NCBI GenBank assembly: GCA_002270565.1
Contig: NQMI01000286.1
Coordinates: forward strand, 1-13,588
Source: Stenocarpella maydis
Lineage: Eukaryota > Ascomycota > Sordariomycetes > Diaporthales > Diaporthaceae
Length of the DNA stretch: 13,588 nucleotides
Direction: 5' to 3'
Position numbers and translations under genes: made by a program. Below the pieces are notes generated by a model that saw nothing but the letters and a program-made list of their open reading frames with translations, was not told the origin of the DNA and made no database searches. Position 1 is the stretch's first letter; the number at the start of each line of letters is the position of its first letter. Of the stretch, positions 9,674-13,588 are shown in pieces.

Positions 9674-10878
9674 ATGGCGCAGTCTCCCCTACCTCCTAAG
9701 CTCAAAGAGAGTCTGGCCAACTCGAAATGCGAGTACCGCCAGCTCGGAAAGAGTGGCCTTCGGGTCTCCGTTCCGATCTTCGGTTGCATGAGTTTCGGTG
9801 ACCCGAGAACTCTTCCTTGGGCAATTGGTGAAGAAGAGGTAAGCGTGTGGACGCAAGGCCACGTCAGGATGCTCTTCCACTCTGACCACCTTCCCAGGCA
9901 CTGCCGCTTTTGAAGAAAGCGTACGATGAGGGCCTGAATACTTGGGACACCGCCAACGTGTACTCGAATGGAGTGAGCGAAGAAATTATCGGAATGGCCC
10001 TGAAGAAATACAACATTGCGCGGCACAAGGTCGTGATACTGAGCAAATGCTATGGCGCGGTCGCCGAAGACCCTGAAGGGCGCTACATCTTCCAAAGGGA
10101 GGCTTTCCACGCATCGAAGGACTACCAGAACCATTTTGGACTGGGCAGATCAGCCATCTTCAACCAGGTTGAGGCCTCATTGAGGCGTCTCGATACCACG
10201 TACCTCGATCTTCTCCAGATTCACCGCTTCGACGATACTGTGCCCATCGAGGAGACCATGAAGGCCCTGCACGACCTCGTGCAAAGCGGCAAGGTCCGTT
10301 ACATCGGTGCCTCGAGCATGTGGGCATATCAATTTGCCCAGCTCCAGTTCTGCGCCGAGAAGAATGGTTGGACAAAGTTTGTGAGCATGCAGGTCAGTAT
10401 CCCAACCCATCGTCACACCTCACCCATCTTTGTTCCTTTCGATGGCTGATTTAAGCTGCTACAGAACCACTACAACCTCCTATACAGAGAAGAAGAGCGC
10501 GAGATGAACCGCTTCTGCGACGAAACTGGAGTCGGCCTAATCCCGTGGGCGCCGTTGTGCCGTGGCCACCTCGCCCGTCGCCCTGACGAATTCGGCTCAA
10601 CTGAACGAAGCAAGGGGGAGAAAGCTACCTCGGAAATCCCTGAAACGGATTTGGCCATTATTAAGAGGGTCATTGAACTAGCGGAGAAGAAAGACTGGCC
10701 AATGGCACACGTAGCGTTGGCTTGGATTAACGCAAAGGTCGCTTCCCCGATCATAGGCTTTAGCAATGCCGAGAGAATCGACCAGGCCGTCACGGCAAAG
10801 GGAAAGGTCCTGACTAAGGAGGAGATCAGCTACTTGGAAGAGCTCTACCAGCCCAAGAAAATATCGGGACACACGTGA
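9674..10878 (+). CDS. aldo/keto reductase, three exons, 357 aa
   Basis: The gene encodes an NADPH-dependent aldo/keto reductase, a TIM-barrel enzyme that reduces aldehydes or ketones, probably cytosolic since no signal peptide or membrane segment is visible. Exons are 9674-9838, 9898-10392 and 10465-10878 (55, 165 and 137 codons plus stop); both introns are phase 0. The catalytic tetrad is intact: D72 and Y77 in [11 protein letters not shown]105 in ILSKCYG and H164 in LQIHRFDD. Later blocks are [10 protein letters not shown] (about 187-196), [13 protein letters not shown] and the cofactor-binding [12 protein letters not shown]. Length and ends fit fungal members of the family, such as the versiconal hemiacetal acetate reductase group, which often act in secondary metabolism; the substrate here is unknown. 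The start sits in a good context, AACCATGGCG, before [12 protein letters not shown]. No neighbouring gene suggests a pathway. The gene shows no RIP damage, unlike its surroundings. Confidence 0.93.
9839..9897 (+). other. intron 1 of the aldo/keto reductase gene (59 nt)
   Basis: The donor is GAG|GTAAGC and the acceptor TTCCCAG|GCA, with a CTGAC branch site at 9882-9886. Splicing joins GEEE to [12 protein letters not shown], the expected family sequence, whereas reading through stops at 9911-9913 after VSVWTQ... and [12 protein letters not shown]. Confidence 0.9.
10393..10464 (+). other. intron 2 of the aldo/keto reductase gene (72 nt)
   Basis: The donor is CAG|GTCAGT and the acceptor GCTACAG|AAC, with a CTGAT branch site at about 10446-10450. 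Splicing joins VSMQ to [11 protein letters not shown], the conserved AKR junction; reading through meets a stop at 10447-10449. Confidence 0.92.
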
Positions 10879-11129
10879 GCATCGAATGCGATGTTCGAGG
10901 ACTTGGTGCTGGTCAAAGAGGACTGGAAATACATGGGATCGTCCTGCATGAATAAATCACTATCTATGTACTGTTCAACTCCGGTCGTGGGTTACTCTGT
11001 TCGCTTGTAGATTGCACTATCTTTAATATGAAACGCTAGGCTGCGATGTTTCCTTTTTAAGCAGGTTTTGTTCTCATTCGGATCACAATACTCTTTTCCT
11101 TCTTTCTATTTCGGTTTTCTTTCTTTCTT

Positions 11130-11130
<1 letters not shown>
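10879..11130 (+). other. 3' flank of the reductase gene
   Basis: Unmutated sequence follows the stop codon. It contains the AATAAA at 10951 and, after about 11090, a pyrimidine-rich run (CTTTTCCTTCTTTC and TTTCTTTCTTTC) leading into the T tract. No gene is seen. Confidence 0.5.
10951..10956 (+). terminator. likely poly(A) signal AATAAA
   Basis: AATAAA lies 73 bp after the stop codon, a normal distance for a fungal 3' end. T-rich sequence follows (CTATCTATGTACTGTTC). Fungal genes often use weaker variants, so the exact cleavage site is not fixed by this alone. Confidence 0.6.

Positions 11131-11131
<1 letters not shown>

Positions 11132-11165
<34 letters not shown>
11132..11165. repeat. 34-nt T homopolymer in a pyrimidine tract
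   Basis: An unbroken T run follows (TTTC)n sequence and is followed by GAAAAAAGGGGGGG. On the minus strand it reads as a poly(A) run, as at the end of a retroposed copy, but I see no target duplication. Length may be inexact because homopolymers are hard to sequence. Confidence 0.9.
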
Positions 11166-11166
<1 letters not shown>

Positions 11167-11660
11167 AAAAAAGGGGGGGTTGGGATGTGGGCGGTTCATT
11201 AGTCCTAAACGTTCAAAGACCGAGCTAGTATTATTCCCTTTTTCAAGTGACTCAGGATTTGGTAGAAAATTGCATAAGCGGGGACATTATGTCCTCGGGT
11301 ATGACGATCAACTTTGATGAATTCCTTTTGTTGAGAGCAACACAGCTACCTATGTAGTTACTGAGCCTGGCACATACGAGTAAATGAAGAGACGGAGTCC
11401 GGTTTAATGATGCCGTAACACTAGTAACAATAACCTTATTGGGATGACTCTGTATGGCCGTTACCGAATCACGGGGTGTGATGATACAGTGGGAATCTAT
11501 TAGCAATGAATACTTTGGCTTCCATGATGCCCACCATTATTATACGGTAGTCCCTGAATAATAACATTTAAAAACCTTTTCTTATAGCACTAGTAGTAGG
11601 CGACCACCAGCCAGCAGGGCAATATAGTACTGACCGTAGTCAGTACGGTCACGTGATTCA
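11166..11660. other. unmutated intergenic sequence, no supported gene
   Basis: About 0.5 kb has balanced composition. The longest frame is an 84-codon minus-strand one (11252-11506) with no recognisable domain, no adjoining exon and no promoter signal, so I do not call it a gene. The stretch ends at the hairpin at 11628-11651 where AT-rich DNA begins. Confidence 0.5.
11628..11651. repeat. overlapping alternative hairpins at the block edge
   Basis: TGACCGTA (11631-11638) pairs with TACGGTCA (11644-11651) around a 5-nt loop. TACTGAC (11628-11634) can instead pair with GTCAGTA (11639-11645) around a 4-nt loop. Both stems are perfect and exclude each other. A CACGTGA word follows. Confidence 0.85.
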
Positions 11661-12650
11661 TAACTATATATATAGGCCTAAACTAGTTATATAGGCTATA
11701 CTTATAATAATATAGTTTCCTCTATAGTAAATTAATAAATAATTACTGTGATATAGTTTCCTTTATAGTAAATTAATAAATAATTACTATAATACAATTA
11801 ACTAATAAGTAGACTATATTAATAATTAAATTAATTTTATAATATTTATTAACTTTTAATAATCCTAATATCTACTTAAAACTAAATAATTAATAAAAGC
11901 TAATACTAGTTAATACTAACTATATTTAATTATTTTTTCAAAATTAAATTCATTAATTTAAAGTGGTTAAAGTAAATATAAGTAGGCCTATAAGTATTAA
12001 GATTTTAAGAAAAGAATTCTTTTTTATTAATCATATTTTAAATTTTTACATTATTCTTATATTAACCTCCTTATATAAATATTTCATATCAACTAACTGG
12101 TTTTCTCTAATAATCAATATATATGCTTAAATATCCCTTCAAAAATCGCAATATATATACCCCACAACTTTAAAGTTATTTATGAATTAAATATAATTAT
12201 ATAAATCTTAAAATGATATATAACGATAATTGAATTTTTAATATGTTATATACTAATGAATATAAAATAAAAAAACTTCCAACATAATTCACTAAAAATT
12301 TTATAACATTAATCCACTTCATCCAAAAATTTAATTACTTAAAATCAATCATTTCTACTTTTATATTATTAAGTATATTACTTCAAGGTCCCATTTATAA
12401 CTTTCTGAAATAAAAAATATAATTAACTCCTTGTTAATATTATATAATATAAAATATACATACTTTCAAAAAATATACTAATTCCAGTTCGAAATTCAAA
12501 TATAATTCTTTTAATCATCAATTTTAAAAGCTTTATCTAACTATAATTATATGTATAAAAATTTAAGCTAATATTCTTTTATAATATAATAATTAAATAA
12601 AAATTATTATAATTTTAATAAATTTAAGTTTATAATAAATATAATTATTT
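11661..12650. other. AT-rich desert, no gene
   Basis: Almost pure A+T sequence begins within about 15 bp of the hairpin. It contains the 41-bp tandem duplication near its start. No coding frame or RNA gene is seen. Confidence 0.7.
11711..11792. repeat. 41-bp tandem duplication, two units
   Basis: The unit starting TATAGTTTCC occurs at 11711-11751 and 11752-11792, head to tail. The copies differ at three positions: one C/T and two G/A, all transitions. The two G/A changes are TG versus TA, the RIP-preferred context on the opposite strand. Confidence 0.93.
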
Positions 12651-12929
12651 AAGATACCCTAGTTTTATAGCACTATAAAGATAGCTTAGCTAAAATCTAG
12701 ATAATTAGCTATTATGCGTATAAACTCATTTTCTACTAGGATGTAAGCAGCTCTTAAAGACCCTGCCTTACTACTATTTTTAGCACCTTATTAAGGTATG
12801 TTTCTTAATATTTTATTTAGAGTTCTAATTCATTAGAAAATTATAAAGGAACTATAGGAGATTAAACCTAATATAACAGGTATATATAAGATAATGCTGT
12901 ATATTGGCTATAGCTAAGCTAGATTCAAT
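12651..12929. other. intermediate-composition repeat DNA, no gene
   Basis: The composition is slightly less extreme than the desert to the left, with CTAG, AGCT and TAGC words but few CA or TG. No protein is readable. It may be the mutated interior of the element whose end lies at about 13051. Confidence 0.45.
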
Positions 12930-13051
12930 AAGGAATGAAAAAGTAGAAGGAAAATCCTGTAAGTCTAGGATCCGCGATCCTGTGTGCGGAATCCCTGGTG
13001 GGTCCGGAGGGAGCTGAATCGCGCCAATACCTAGGGTTCCACCCTGTAACA
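12876..13051 (-). repeat. possible solo or partial LTR
   Basis: Read on the minus strand from 13051, the sequence starts TGTTACAGGGTGGAACC and about 176 bp later reaches CCTGTTATA, which a single C-to-T change at CA would derive from CCTGTTACA. The part from 13051 to about 12930 is GC-richer and little mutated. TG at the start and a possible former CA at the end fit an LTR, but no second copy, primer site or certain target duplication is visible. A 66-codon minus-strand frame here is not convincing as a gene. Confidence 0.3.
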
Positions 13052-13102
13052 AGGCCTATAGCAAGCCTATCCTAGGCCCGCCTTAGTGCCTAGTAAAGGC
13101 TT
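13052..13102 (-). repeat. 51-bp dispersed repeat, copy B (inverted)
   Basis: The reverse complement starts AAGCCTTTACTAGGCAC and ends TATAGGCCT, matching 7955-8005 over its full length without gaps. It abuts the LTR-like sequence ending at 13051, whereas copy A continues into other sequence, so an insertion or rearrangement may have occurred exactly at this edge. Confidence 0.85.
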
Positions 13103-13588
13103 AAACAATCCTAAGTCCTTTATATAGCCCCCTAGCCTAAGTACTATACCAACCTTATAGAGCTGGCATAGGTAGCATTTCCTACCTATAGAAAACTAAG
13201 GTATAGGGTGCAGGGTGTTAGCTTGGGACCTATAGTAATAAACCCTATTAGGGCTATAGGGGCTCTCTAGCTCCTATATATATATAATCTATATATACCC
13301 TACCTTATAGTTCTACCCTACTATATTACTTTATAATTTTACTTAGCTATATTAGTCTAACTCTAGGCTTAAGTTATTACTTATATACTTATAACGAAAT
13401 AATACAATATTCTCTTTTACCTTCCCTCTTATACCTACTATTAAAACATTATAATTCCTACTAATACCTTATATATTATACTTATTTTATATATTACTTC
13501 TATTTTACGATATTAATGAACTGAATTAAAAGATATAATAATAGTTATAGGCTAAAGTAGTAATTATAGTAGGTTTAATAAAGCTACT
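13103..13588. other. intermediate-composition repeat DNA, no gene
   Basis: The sequence is rich in CTAG, CCCTA and TATAG words and poor in CA and TG, as in 7943-8536. A perfect 8-bp stem, ATAGGTAG (13168-13175) with CTACCTAT (13182-13189), has a 6-nt loop. No coding frame is seen up to the window end. Confidence 0.5.

Noticed and set aside
9514..10134. 206-codon minus-strand frame
   Set aside because: It lies opposite exons 1 and 2 of the reductase and crosses intron 1; the plus-strand protein has clear family motifs while this one has none. It is a shadow frame. The other minus-strand frames between 9450 and 10872 were dropped for the same reason.
11252..11506. 84-codon minus-strand frame
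   Set aside because: No recognisable motif, no splice partner, and length within chance expectation for balanced sequence.
12852..13052. 66-codon minus-strand frame
   Set aside because: It runs from a GC-richer LTR-like island into AT-rich repeat DNA and resembles no protein I know; the repeat explanation fits better.

Overview
The window looks like nuclear DNA from a filamentous ascomycete fungus (Pezizomycotina). It holds one intact, intron-containing gene in a long AT-rich desert whose features fit repeat-induced point mutation (RIP). RIP changes C to T in duplicated DNA, mainly at CpA (TpG on the other strand). Three things support this reading: blocks that are almost purely A+T and rich in TA, recognisable transposon debris full of stops, and repeat copies that differ almost only by transitions. 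The fungal gene has short introns with GT..AG ends and CTGAC/CTGAT-type branch sites. I cannot name the genus.

Layout: 1-2285 is an AT desert with no gene. 2288-4150 is a complete but dead Fot1/pogo-like (Tc1/mariner superfamily) DNA transposon with TA duplications, terminal inverted repeats and a wrecked transposase on the minus strand. 4153-5830 is more AT desert. 5900-6475 is an island of normal composition that may carry a broken gene fragment. 6687-6824 is a (TAAA)n microsatellite. 6825-7127 is a second island ending at a single N. 7129-7942 is AT desert. 7943-8536 is partly degraded repeat DNA. 8537-8941 is a third island with three 25-bp tandem units, also ending at a single N. 8943-9170 is AT-rich.

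The unmutated block runs from about 9175 to 11660. Its centre is a three-exon gene (9674-10878) for a 357-residue aldo/keto reductase with an intact catalytic tetrad, with promoter sequence upstream and a poly(A) signal downstream. Its 3' flank holds a 34-nt T run and a small alternative hairpin at the edge of the block. From 11660 to the end the sequence is AT-rich again. It contains a 41-bp tandem duplication, a short GC-richer LTR-like island (about 12930-13051), and an inverted second copy of a 51-bp repeat also found at 7955-8005.

No operon, gene cluster, RNA gene or CRISPR array is visible. I did not find a convincing new biological system. The points most worth a second look are the lone intact reductase in a RIP desert, the period-25 repeat, the repeat pairs that differ by transitions, the possible gene remnant near 6045-6363, and the two single-N junctions.
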